64,000 bases of DNA from Xestospongia muta (GCA_963693285.1 OY848918.1:11311592-11375591), one strand, 5' to 3'. Counted from the stretch's first letter, positions 1 to 10,506 are shown. A program made the numbers and translations. The notes: generated from the sequence alone by a model not told the origin.

Positions 1-522
1 TAAATTTAAACTGGCAAAACTGCTGTACACTCATTTTTGTAAAACATTTAATTTACAGGCTACTACACTTTGATAGAAATCAATAACCCACTTTCATGAA
101 TTATGAAGGCTTAGGCTAGCTTACATTTTCATGAAGTGAAACATCTGAGTTTAAAATAGCAATTGTTATAAAAGAAATCAACAGAGACAACCGAAAACAT
201 ATAGTCCTAGTGTTCAAGGACAGTGGTGTGTTAAAAGTTATAGCAAATTTACTTTAGGAAGAGGGGAGACAAAAGGCCCCAAAACTATCGAATGACTGTG
301 ATTTATGTACCATCTGATATGAAGTCTCCTTGTCCCATTTCTCTCTACTCCATATTGGTACAAAATCAACGTCAATGTTATGGAGCAGAGATCAGTATTA
401 AAATATACTGATCTTGGACTGTTCCATTGGACTTGACGAGTGACGACTGGCATACAGCAGCTCAGGCTCGCCCATAATACCCTTTATTTAGCCTAGTATA
501 ACAACTAATGTTATTATTGTAT
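1..522. other. Upstream flank of A1, no gene seen
   Basis: I see no convincing coding sequence here. Much of the stretch resembles the spacer between B6 and A4 (39.5-40.3 kb) and between B8 and A7 (55.2-55.9 kb), for example the 'aatttacaggcta' segment near 50. A1 may therefore once have had a divergent B-type neighbour just left of the window. Confidence 0.5.
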
Positions 523-551
523 GATGGGTGGAGCATAGACTACTATAAAAG
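523..551 (+). promoter_or_regulatory. A-family core promoter (conserved box plus TATA) of A1
   Basis: The conserved box GATGGGTGGAGCATAGAC (523-540) is followed at once by TATAAAA (544-550), about 100 bases before the A1 start codon. The same box lies before A3, A4, A5, A7 and the gene-less scar at 24.02 kb. Its position and conservation among otherwise diverging spacers argue that it is the core promoter. No transcript data are available here. Confidence 0.7.
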
Positions 552-649
552 GAGCTCCAATTACACAATTTGTATTATAATTTGCATTGTAAACTTTAGA
601 CCTTTTAACTTATAACGTTTAACGAAGAAGAGCTATACTTATATCAAAA

Positions 650-3600
650 ATGTTGTTTGTTCTACTACTTATGATTGTATCTATTCTTCCATTAACAAGT
701 AAGTGCTGTCTAGTTGTATACTAATAATATAATGATGTCACCACTAGACTCAACAGTGACTTCATTGATATGTCCACCCTCTCAACAATGTTACAATGAA
801 AGTCAACTCATTCTCTCATGTGAAACAGAGGGAGTTGTTTTAGCTTGGAGAATTAAGCAGCATTCATTTAAAATTGTCTATAGTTATGACTATGATGTTG
901 GTAGTACTTATACAGCTGGGAACATTCAAACAAGCCTTGATCAACGACAACCAGCAAAGTCCACAATGAAAGTCACGCCAACTACTTCAATGCAGGGTCT
1001 ACAAATTGATTGTAAAGATGTTTATGGAAATAAGAGATCCTGTATTCTTAAAGTTATTGGTAAGTAAAGAAAATATGAAATTTTAAAATCTCTATTCAAT
1101 TATAAAACATTACAGAGTACCCTGGCCAACCTGTTAATCTCACTATTACACATATCTCTGATAATGTAGCAGTGCAATGGACTCCACTAGTACAATCTGG
1201 TGGTCCTAATATTACTGTACACTATATAGTTAATATTAGTTCAGAGAATGACACTAATTTCATTTGTTCTAATGATCAGTGTAATGTAACATTAAACAAA
1301 ACCACAATTACTGGCTTACAGACTGGTATACAATATAACATTACTGTGTCTGCTGTTAACTGTATTGGTACAGGACCACCAAGTTCATCAATACAAGTAA
1401 CACCAGGTATGTGATATAGACAGCACCACATACACTATAAAGTTTAATAAACAATACACAGGTTCAATTAAATGTACAATATTGTATTACATCATTGAAT
1501 AGAAGATCATATCTTTTAGGGAAATCTCCTATTCTAATTTTACAACCCTCCTTCAAAGCAGTTGACTTTACTATTGTTAAGTTGTATTGGTCAATTATCA
1601 ATGGGTCCATTAAGAAAGTTAAGAACTTTAATGTCAACTTGTTTGAAGCATTGAACACATCTAATGTAAAAGAGTTTACTACTGAGAATACCAGTCTTGA
1701 AGTAACAGATTTAAAAAAGAAAGTAGAATACTCTTTTTCTGTTCAAGCAAGAGATATTAATGAGAGAGTGGGTGTGTTTTCTACTCCTGTCAACTTCACA
1801 TTAGATGGTATATAAATCACAGATATTGTCCATTCATCAATCTGTCTGTCCATTAATCTATCTGTCTATCTATCCATTAATCCATGTATCTATCCATATT
1901 CCATTTATGTAATGATTACTTTCTTGTCTTATAGTTCCAATATCAGTAAACTTGACAAATTGTACAATTGAAATGTCTTACTCAAATTTCAAAGTTGATC
2001 AAAATACAAATTCTTTGCATATAATTTTTAAGGTATGCAGACAAGATTATTGTGACCTAATTAGGAACACCATTCATCCTATATACACATTGATGTTCTT
2101 ATGTAAACTAGCCTGTTTTATATGTTTACTCAGTGCATCAATTCATAAATTGATATCCATCAATTGAGAGGATATATTTCTATGGTAACTAAGCATACTT
2201 TCTCTGACCTAACTATCAATAGTTGTAAAAACACAATCTCTTTAATTTATGATGTCATTGTTATAGTGTAAGTTCATGAACTTAAAGACATTATGTCTCC
2301 AATAGACATGCAGTACAAGTGAGCTAAAAATTAAGATGTACTCATCTAATATATTAAATGATGTTCATAGACTACTGTTTAAATCAGTATAGAATTGAAC
2401 TTTGGTATAGTCAGTACCATTGATCTGCATGTAACATTATAATGACATAAAAATAAAGCACCTGCATTTCATATGAAGTATGTTTAGCAAAAATAATATC
2501 ATAGAAATACCTTGTGGACTTATGAGCTCCTCTATTTTACTTAATCCATATACCACATGAGTCAACAATGGCTCATAAAGTCTTTGAAGTTACTTGAAAC
2601 TCTACTCTAAATCAATATGTGATATGAGGCAGTGCTAGTTAGTAAAAATTGTCTGTGCCTCTATATGAATTATCATTATCACATCTAACACATGTTATAA
2701 CAACCATTTTGCTTTTTTCACTATCTTAATAAGTGCTGAGGTCATAGTATACCCAATTAACATCCACATTCCTACTGTATGATTCCTATATGTGCCTGTT
2801 CCCAGACCCTTCCTCTCTTAGTGAAGGATCAACAATATCATGAAATCAACTAATTACAACTACAGACACACATAGCAACCAATGAATATTATTACTTTAC
2901 CATAATCACTTTGAATTAAGTGTAACTGATGAGTTGAGTAAACATCTTAAAACAACTCCATAAGTTATGACAACTGTCCTGTTTTCAGACTTAACAAAAA
3001 TTCAGTCATTTATAACAACAACTGTACAATTAAAATAATGTTAGGACAATTTTACAATTATATTCTTGTTTAGTACTTTAAGTGTGGCAGACCTCCAATC
3101 ATTGGATATTTGATACATCATAATGGCACAGAGTCTGGCAACACAACTTCCATTTTTCATAATACTACAAATACTACAGTGGATTACAAAACTGTCATTC
3201 CTAGTCAATGTATCAATGGAGCATATTTGTTGGTATCTGTGGCAGCTGTCAATGACTTAGGTACTGGTGATTGGGCAACAACCAGTGCTAAAATAACATT
3301 CTGTAGTGACTTTATTACATGTAAGAATGATATAATAACAAAGTTACTATTAATAACATTTTGTGCTATTTATAGCTTCAGTTCCAGTCACTTCAACAAC
3401 TGCTGCTATCATTATGAAAACACTAACATTTTCTAGTACAAAGTCCAATTCTTAGGAACCAATTGCTACTATAGACATTATGAATAGACCAACTTCTACA
3501 CTTAGATCTACTCCATCATCACAACATTATAATAGTTTGTTAAGCAGTACCTATTACATTTATAATAATTATTTTTTTTATATACAGATTCATTCCAAAC

Positions 3601-3971
3601 AGCACCCCATACATTCCTGTCTGTAATTTTATTGATAACATTACCACTCTCGGTACTTTTACTGATTATTTTATGTTTTATCATCTGTTTGATCTGTATT
3701 GTAATATGTAAGAAACATGAGTTCACAGATCAAGGTATCTCTCCCTCTTTTTCTCCTATAATTTAATGACTATAGTCCTTTAGCCTCTCTTATCTATAGT
3801 AATCCCAGCTATGTTAGTGTAACTGTACCAAGAGTAATTCAAGTGAGACCTCCTTCAGTAATTTATGATGAAATCAGGCCAACACTAAGAGAAACACAAG
3901 AGGAACAAGGAGGAGGTACTAGTATTACTATTGAAGAGAACACTGCCTATTCTTATATTAACACTCACTGA
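650..3971 (+). CDS. A1: Ig + 3 FN3 type I receptor, one in-frame stop in a skippable exon
   Basis: Single-pass cell-surface receptor; the ligand is unknown. Exons: 650-698 (signal peptide MLFVLLLMIVSILPLT), 748-1059 (Ig-like, with C...W...C), 1116-1406 (FN3), 1520-1807 (FN3), 1935-2032 plus 3074-3320 (third FN3, split by a phase-0 intron of about 1 kb), 3376-3546 (Ser/Thr-rich), 3588-3734 (TM helix then KKHEFTDQ) and 3784-3971 (tail). All junctions are GT-AG and all but one are phase 1. The ectodomain has many N-x-S/T sites. The tail carries IYSNPSY (NPxY and YxN), VIYDEI (ITIM-like) and TAYSYI (ITSM-like). A TAG at 3453-3455 replaces the CAG seen in A2. The exon is phase 1-1, so skipping it keeps the frame; otherwise the product ends before the TM helix. 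Confidence 0.75.
1830..1905. repeat. CATC/TCTG/TATC-type simple repeat in intron 4 of A genes
   Basis: The intron holds runs of tctg, tatc and ccat units ahead of the exon 5 acceptor. Versions occur in the same intron of A2 (11,780-11,850), A3 (26,490-26,590), A4 (41,865-41,935), A5 (46,130-46,200) and A7 (57,180-57,250). Its pyrimidine richness may help exon 5 recognition. Confidence 0.6.
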
Positions 3972-4076
3972 TCACATTATTAATAATGTGTGATGCATTA
4001 TTACCAATCTTTATAACTTTATTATTACTAGTTGTTTGTGAAATGTGTTACATAAAATTTAGCATGTGTGTAAATT

Positions 4077-4132
4077 ATAGTAACGAGTATTATTATTGTT
4101 GCTATGGAACCAGTGATAATACTCGTTACTAT
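4077..4132. repeat. Perfect inverted repeat downstream of A1
   Basis: The 17-base arm ATAGTAACGAGTATTAT (4077-4093) has its exact reverse complement at 4116-4132, with a 22-base loop containing 'gttgctatggaac'. Related stem-loops with 'gttgctat(a/g)gcaac' cores follow A3 (28,524-28,604), A4 (43,945-43,998), A5 (49,558-49,605) and A7 (59,000-59,050). They may be small foldback elements or 3'-end structures shared by the duplicated unit. Confidence 0.7.
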
Positions 4133-4244
4133 ATTATATATATACATAGTTAATGACTGGATTAGCTCAAAACTCTCAAATGAACCTTTATTAGTTATAC
4201 AAGTACATTGCAATAGCTATTTAATCTATTATAATTAATCTTAT

Positions 4245-4490
4245 ACAAGCTCATTCCTGTCTCTAATTCTGTTGGTAACATTGCTCCCCTCTATATTTTA
4301 TCATTTGTTTGATTTGTATTGTAATATATACTAACATGAGTTCACAAAGCAAGATGACTCCCTCTCCTATAATTTGAGGTGTATAGATAGCCCTTTAGCC
4401 ATTGATATGAGTAGATAAGGATGAGATATTAGTATTACTGTTGAAGAGAACACTCCCAATTATTATATTAACATTTACTTGTCAATAAAT
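4245..4490 (+). pseudogene. Decayed 3' end of another A copy (TM and tail exons)
   Basis: This matches exon 8 (TM; 'cattcctgtctctaattctg...') and exon 9 ('attactgttgaagagaacact') of A genes, with deletions that remove the NPSY and VIYDEI parts. It lies 270 bases after the intact A1 tail and has no upstream exons. It is a remnant of a former tandem copy. Confidence 0.7.
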
Positions 4491-4623
4491 TGTCAATAAT
4501 AATAACATGCGGTGTATTACTACCAATCTTTATAGCTTTATTATTACTTCTAGTGTGTAAAAATATTTTTATATAAAAGTCATTACAGTTATTATATATA
4601 CGGTTAGTACAATATTTCTACAA

Positions 4624-5110
4624 TTATCTAAGCTTGTAATCAACAAAGCAATTTGATGTTGTTATGTTCCATGATAATACTGCTGTGGAAGTATTACAAA
4701 GACACTGTATCAAGTTTCCTACATATGCCCCTCCCCCTCCACTGTTGAAGTCATTCACAATAAACTTGATATAGTGTAAAACAAAAGGCACAAGTGAATA
4801 AAACAAATCTTTAATATTTCCTAATATCTTTGCATTTAACAATATTCCATGTTTTGTTCTTGCAACAACTCAATAATTACAAGTATATTCATTATATGTG
4901 CTCAACATAACACATCAATCCATGTACTTGCAGTATACAATCACTCACTTAGCACGTTTTCATTGTACTATAGGACACATCTCTGATTACCATTTTATTA
5001 ATGAACTGGTGCCTTAATTAATTGATTAATTAAGAATGTCATCAATCACTTATGTAATTCAATTATCATTGTTTTGTCAGCTTTATAAAATTTACATAAA
5101 TTATAATCTT
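4624..5110 (-). pseudogene. B-family fragment: Ig exon piece fused to a B upstream region
   Basis: The minus strand of 4624-4765 encodes a B-type Ig start with motif VGNLIQCLCNTSTAVLSWN. It is joined directly to the sequence that normally lies upstream of B exon 1 (homologous to 7110-7330 and 22,660-22,860). Exons 1 and 2 are missing, so this is a deletion product. Confidence 0.7.
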
Positions 5111-5302
5111 CACTGATGTTAATGTGCATTATAGGTATAATAAGATTTAATCTAATATTAACTATAATTATAATACACACAACATAAAACAGACTAAATC
5201 TATGTATGTAAGTCTATATTAATTGGTTCTATTCACTAAAAGTCAACTAATTTTATTTTCAATGGAAATTTATTGTTATCGCCATTGTCTTGAAGGTTCC
5301 TC

Positions 5303-7088
5303 CTAAATTATATATCTAAACAGTACAGCAAAACACCCTGCTCCCAGCACTACACTGACAACAATGATCCATGATGTGATTTTATCACCTAAAATATATA
5401 ATGTATGTGATCAGTATGATGTCTACATGAACATACCTTTGAGTCCTCCCCCTCCACTTGGGGTATTAGTAGGTGATGGCACTAAAGTAGATTGTGCGAT
5501 AGATAAAAGAGAAAGATGGTGATGTGATTTTTTCATTACTTTGAACACACTTTCATACATACATTGTACATGTTACATACATTGTATATGTTACATACAA
5601 TGTACATGTTACATATACAATGTACATGTTACATACATTGTACATGTTACATACAATGTATGTGTTACATACAATGTACATGTTTCCAATCATAGCAATG
5701 GAGGAGATTTGTCACCTAAGCTGCATAAACTCTATCATTGCTATAATATCTAAATGAACATATAATCATACCAGTTGTAGGAGTAGTAGTAGTAGTGGAG
5801 GAAGGTACAGGAGTAGCAGTTGATGGTAATGGAATGGGTTGTGTGACAGCTATATGAGAAAGGTATTGAGATTTTTTTACATCACTTTGAACATACTTTC
5901 ATACATATAATGTACATGTTACATATAATGTACATGTTACATATAATGTACATGTTACATATAATGTACATGTTACATATAATGTACATGATACATATAA
6001 TGTACATGTTACATATAATGTACATGATACATATAATGTACATGTTACATACAATGTACATGTTACATATAATGTACATGTTACATATAATGTACATGTT
6101 ACATATAATGTACATGTTACATAACTGCTTGGGTACTTATTTTGGGTGATTCTTTCTTTAATAAACCACTACCTCTCCTACATAATCATTTCACACTAGT
6201 ATTAGTACTAAAATACTTCCTACAACAATAATCCTACAATGGACTCTAGTCGAGCAATTAAAGTTGTATTCTGTAAATTTTCATGAATGCATTGTACATG
6301 TATTGCTATTATGTCAGCATTGTGGTTCTTAAGATAAAACATGACTTACTTTATAATTAAATGTATTTATAGTTTCATATGTTGTATTATTCCTTCATAA
6401 ATGACTGGTACTATTTCAAAGCTAATCATTGAGGCATCAATTTGTGGTCACACCTTCAAACTTTTAATTAAACTTTGTCAATGTTTCTATATGTAATGAA
6501 TATACTACTGACAGCTTAACTATACCTGAAACTTTGATAGTGCAACTTTCAATATAAGGGCCTTCTCCAATATTAGGTCCTGCTCCATTAATGCACATAA
6601 TTTGTAAATCTTCTGGTTTGCTCGCATTGAAACTTAAAATAGATGTGTACGACATAAACGTATTATTATAAGACACTTGAAAGCTTTTAAATTCATCAAT
6701 ATTTGTACAGGTTTTACTATTGTATGAGCATTTGTTGCAGTTATTCGAGACTGCAGTAAAGCGCCAATCAATGTGGCAATTTGATGTTGTTATGTTCCAT
6801 GATAACGCTGGTGTGGAAGTATTACAAAGACACTGTACCAAGTTTCCTACATATATCCCATTACAAGCCCCTCCACAGTTGAAGTCATTCACAATAGCAC
6901 CTACATAGAGTACAGAGAGACACAGTCCAAGTTATAGCTACACATATATAACTTACATGTTGGTTTGAATAGAAAGAGAAGACAGGTAATAAGTAAAACA
7001 ATAAGAGTTCTATTTTTCTAGAGAAAGTACAAAGAAAGTATGCATATGAATGAAATTCTATATAGTTATTACTTACTGTAGCATCCAT
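5303..7088 (-). CDS. B1: short Ig-stalk-TM receptor
   Basis: Predicted small membrane receptor without FN3 domains, about 218 aa. Exons, read on the minus strand: 7088-7077 (MDAT), 7017-6957 (hydrophobic signal segment ending LFKPT), 6900-6526 (Ig-like, with Cys pairs around VGNLVQCLCNTSTPALSWN and LQIMCING), 5849-5772 (Ser/Thr-rich stalk), 5481-5437 (Gly-rich linker, TPSGGGGLK) and 5388-5303 (TM helix WIIVVSVVLGAGCFAVLF, then RYII and stop). All phases match. Two other possible ends exist: a terminal hydrophobic exon near 6190-6240 (GSILVLILV then stop) and the 26-nt exon 5690-5715 with a stop. The tail is only a few residues, so signalling would need a partner. The choice of 3' exons is the uncertain part. 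Confidence 0.65.
5555..5692. repeat. TACATGT/ATGTACAT minisatellite in a B1 intron
   Basis: Repeats built from 'acatgttacata' and 'tacaatgtacatg' units lie between the stalk and TM exons of B1. The same repeat type sits beside stalk exons in B2, B3, B4 and B6. Long ORFs reading Met-Tyr-Met-Leu-His on both strands are by-products of the repeat. Confidence 0.85.
5690..5715 (-). other. Candidate short terminal exon with stop (soluble isoform) of B1
   Basis: After a tttag-like acceptor the minus strand reads GDKSPPLL then stop in phase 1. The start resembles that of the B TM exons. Homologous pieces with the same stop are at 15,424-15,449, 20,373-20,398, 30,377-30,402 and 30,620-30,645. Splicing from a stalk exon into it would give a protein without a TM helix. 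Confidence 0.4.
5898..6123. repeat. 18-bp minisatellite, about 12 copies
   Basis: The unit atgtacatgttacatata is repeated with few changes across about 225 bases in the B1 region upstream of the stalk exon. It contains the palindromes TGTACA and ATGTACAT. There are no unique spacers, so it is not a CRISPR array. Confidence 0.9.
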
Positions 7089-8060
7089 TGAACTTTAGCT
7101 TTAAACTTGATATAGTGTGAAACAAAAGGCACAAGTGAATAAAACAAATCTTTCATATTTCTTTATAAGTATTTTGCTCAACAATATTCAATGTTTTGTT
7201 TTCATACAACAACACCATGGTTACAAGTATATTCATGACAAGTGCTCTACATAACACATCATTCTGTGTACTAGCAGTTTATAATCACTCAATTATCAAG
7301 TCATCATCATACTATAGGACACATACATTAGCTCAATTTTTATTTTGTTCTGTAGTCTATAAAACCAATCACCTTAATATAGTCTTTGATTGTTTATAAT
7401 TTTCATTTTATTAATAGACTACTACACCTTCTGTGTTTAATTAGCAATGGCATCAATCAACTATATAATTTAATTATAGTTTTTATCAGCCTTATAAAAT
7501 TTACATGAATTACAATCTTCACTTATCTGTGATTCACAACATTGCCTAATTAGTTGTGACATTGTCATTATAAATCCAAACTCATAATTAGAAGTTGCAT
7601 TCATTTTAACAGCAATGTATGTATAGTAAGATCTAATAAATATATTAATACATTCCAATAAGACTAACTAAAACTGTGCATGTAAGTCTATATTAATTGA
7701 ATGAAGTTCTACGTAGATATTACTTATGAACATTAGCTTTATTGTTGGCATAGTGTGAAACAAAAGGTATAAGTGAATAAAACAAATCTTTTAAGTTTCC
7801 TTATATCTTTATGTTTAATAATATTTAATGTTTTGTTTCCATCCTACAACTCCATAGTTACAAGTATATTCATGACATGTGCTCTACATAACACATCATT
7901 CTGTGTACTAGCAGTTTATAATCACTCAATTATCAAGTCATCATCATACTATAGGACACATACAGTAACTAATTTATTATTTTGTTACTTTGTCCATATT
8001 CTAATTACAACTTTAATATAGTCTCTGATAATTTATAATTTGCATTTAACTAATGAACTT
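7089..8060. repeat. B-family upstream module, two copies
   Basis: 7089-7400 is the 5' flank of B1. A close copy lies at 7720-8060, where the exon 1 equivalent has decayed. Shared landmarks are 'tataagtgaataaaacaaatc', 'acaagtatattcatgacatg' and 'actataggacacata'. Related copies flank B3 (22,635-22,870), B5 (34,384-34,690) and the orphan start sites at 19,414 and 35,013. The conservation suggests promoter sequence, but no TATA-like core stands out. Confidence 0.65.
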
Positions 8061-9250
8061 GTTCCTTGATATAGACATCTATGATACATGGTGTTTAATT
8101 AGTAATGACATCAATTACCTATATTAATAATTATGTAATTTGATTATCACTTTTTGTTAGCTTTATAAAATTTTCGTGACATGAAATTACAATCTTTCTG
8201 TAAATTTTCCAACCATACTCAATCTACATGTATTTCAATGTGTTTATAATAAGATTAATTAATGTTATAATACTATATAAACTTGCATGCATAGTTTTAG
8301 TCAGTCTTTAACTCTATGAAACTTCCTTTATATCTTTGGACTTTAACTATATTCAATGTTTGTTTTATACATTTGTATTGTTATATCAATCCACAAAATT
8401 CCCAATTAACAATCAGTCAACATTCACTGATGCCGGTCCTATTTTGGTCTTGTTTGAGAAATTTTACTGCCATCCCTACATTTTAGGAATTTTGTAGAAT
8501 ATTCCATTGATTTGTTCAATGCATGTACTGTAGAGTACACTGACACACTCATTAATCCTCACTATTCACTGACAATCCAATAACATATCAGTGGACTACA
8601 CTAGTGTATGCAGACTGCTGTTCTTTCTAATAGTCTACCTTGACAAAAAATGTTATAATATAATTTTACTAAGTTTGTGTTTGTTTTTGATGATCAGCAG
8701 TATTTAGTTGATTCTTGATGGAAATTTTTTAATTTTCGCTCCTCCTCCAATTAAAACATGTAGCATCATTGAAAGTTTCTCTGTTATACATAACTCCTTA
8801 GAAAGACAACCACAATTCCAATTCACAAATCATTTTATGACTCAATATGTTAGCAGTATAGCTTAGATTTAGGTGGTATGGCTATAATGTGAGTATAATA
8901 ATTGAGTTCTATTTGTGACATTACATTTCTTTATTAATAGATTTATCTGACGTATGAAAATGTAATATTGTGTAAACAATAACAATATTTATCACTCTAT
9001 ATTATATTTGTCAAAATTCATAAGTTTGACATCTTATCATAGGCCATTTTTATAAGGCTAACACAATAACAAATTATAATAAATTACATACAATGGAACA
9101 ATATCTGGATCAATGATCTAACATTAAAAAAATGCATAACAGATCCATGTGTTAGTTAGTTTCTTTACCAGTGCTGGGTATGGAGGGTATCCACGAAATT
9201 TAGCCCACACAAGGTCCAATGGTTGAGGTACAGTCATACCATTTGCCAAA
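8061..9250. other. Intergenic sequence with a shared decayed segment
   Basis: I see no gene. About 8750-9100 is homologous to 51,520-51,990, beyond the 3' end of B7, sharing for example 'tgacatcttatcatag' and 'ccatttttataaggctaacaca'. The two regions therefore descend from one duplicated spacer. Confidence 0.55.
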
Positions 9251-9254
9251 CCAA

Positions 9255-10101
9255 TTAATTTTTTAATAATTCCTTTGAGACGTCCTTTGTTAAGAACTGC
9301 TTCTCTCTTTTTGTAATGAAAGTATCACTATCACTTCCTAAGCTATTCTTCCCCTTTCTTTGTAGACTTAGTGAACTGGCTACAGAAGTTAAATCTTCAA
9401 CACTACTAGCTGATGATATCCTCTGTCTGCTACTGCTGTCTTCAAGTTCAGGATCAGATATAACATTTGATGAAGGAAAATGTGGTATTCTGCCTTCACC
9501 ACTCGACACCACCTCATTAACTACAGATGATGAACTACCAAAATGTGTCTAGTACCAGATTGTGTTCTTGATGAGGGTATACCAACTTCACCCTCAGGGT
9601 TACTTATTTCACTTCTCAGTCTTGGTCGAATTCTCTGGTGGTTTCTTCTCTCACATGTCATTGGGTAGCTCCTATTTCTTCTCCAAGGTTGACATCTTGT
9701 CTTTACTGTTGTAAATAGCTTTTCTCTTCCCAAGTTACTCTAGAGGGTGTGGTTGTCTTCTTTTCTGATGTTGAAGTTAATAGTGATTTTATTCTAAAAG
9801 GTTTTCTTTCAACTACTATTGCTTCCTCCTCAATGTCCTCTCCCCCCTCATCTTCATTCTCTCCTTCATCTTCTCCTCCTCCTCTCCTTCTTTTCCTCCT
9901 ACTTCCTCTACATTTTCATCACCATCCTCCTCCTCCTCTTCTTTTTCCTCTACCTCTTCCCCTACCTCTTCCTTTTCCTCTTCCTCTTCCTTTGAGTTTG
10001 TATTTTTTAGCTCGCTCTTCCAGCTTAATTCCAAATGAAGAAAGAATAGCATGTTGACTTACAGTCAGTCTAAGACTGCCATGTAGTAATTGACTTGTCA
10101 A
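9255..10101 (-). pseudogene. Decayed gene for a low-complexity acidic/Ser-rich protein
   Basis: The minus strand has protein-like pieces in changing frames. First comes QHAILSSFGIKLEERAKKYK (about 10,050-9990). A Glu-rich tract over the 9,816-10,000 pyrimidine run follows. Next is TTPSRVTWEEKSYLQQ followed by a stop (about 9740). Last is a Ser-rich end with ISDPELEDSSSRQR and KREKQFLTKDVSKELLKN before a stop at 9255. At least three frameshifts or stops separate them. I do not recognise the family. Its composition and size differ from the receptors around it, so it is probably an inserted gene fragment that has decayed. Confidence 0.45.
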
Positions 10102-10164
10102 ATCTTAGCATCTTAAGGTGGAGTGGGTGCTTTTTCTGACGAGGAGGCGAGGTCATGATCATTT

Positions 10165-10506
10165 TACTTCATTCATTAGATAGTACATAAATCACAGATA
10201 CTGTCCAATCATCAATCTGTCCATCCATTAATCTATCTGTGTATCTATCCACTAATCCATGTATTTATCTATCCATCTTCCATTTATGTAATGATTACTT
10301 TCTTGTCTTATAGTTCCAATATCAGTAAACTTGACAAATTGTACAATTGAAATGTCTGACTCAAATTCAAAGCTGATCAAAATACAAATTCTTTGCATAT
10401 AACATTTAAGGTATGTAGACAAGATTATTGTGAACCTAATTAGAAGCACCATTCATCCTATATACACATTGATGTTCTTATGTAAACTAGCTTGTTTTAT
10501 ATGTTT
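10165..10506 (+). pseudogene. A-family fragment (intron 4, exon 5, start of intron 5)
   Basis: 10,170-10,310 matches intron 4, and the exon 5 sequence follows the acceptor at 10,311-10,314. One base is missing within it ('tcaaattcaaagc'). At about 10,506 the A intron stops and sequence corresponding to the A 5' untranslated region begins. This junction replaces the normal promoter of A2. Confidence 0.75.

Noticed and set aside
714..747. A1 protein starting in the Ig exon rather than at 650
   Set aside because: The 49-nt upstream exon gives a perfect signal peptide, has a gtaagt donor in phase and is kept in all A copies with a promoter.
1462..1520. Extension of A exon 4 upstream to include VQLNVQYCITSLNRRSY
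   Set aside because: That start has the wrong phase after exon 3, and the putative acceptor AG is missing in A2 and A3. The ttttag acceptor at 1518-1519 fits phase and pyrimidine tract in all copies.
1464..1658. Antisense frame over A exon 4, also seen in A2
   Set aside because: It is a shadow of the conserved + strand FN3 exon.
3303..3320. Donor at 'ctgtagtg' for the end of A exon 6
   Set aside because: It is in phase, but gtaaga 18 bases later is a far better donor and is kept in all copies. The alternative cannot be excluded.
5898..6123. CRISPR-like array
   Set aside because: The repeats are head to tail with no unique spacers, and the window is eukaryotic with introns.
5882..6149. Open frames reading Met-Tyr-Ile-Ile-Cys or Met-Tyr-Met-Leu-His on both strands
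   Set aside because: They are produced by an 18-bp minisatellite. Similar frames at 37.2-37.5 and 20.4-20.8 kb have the same cause.
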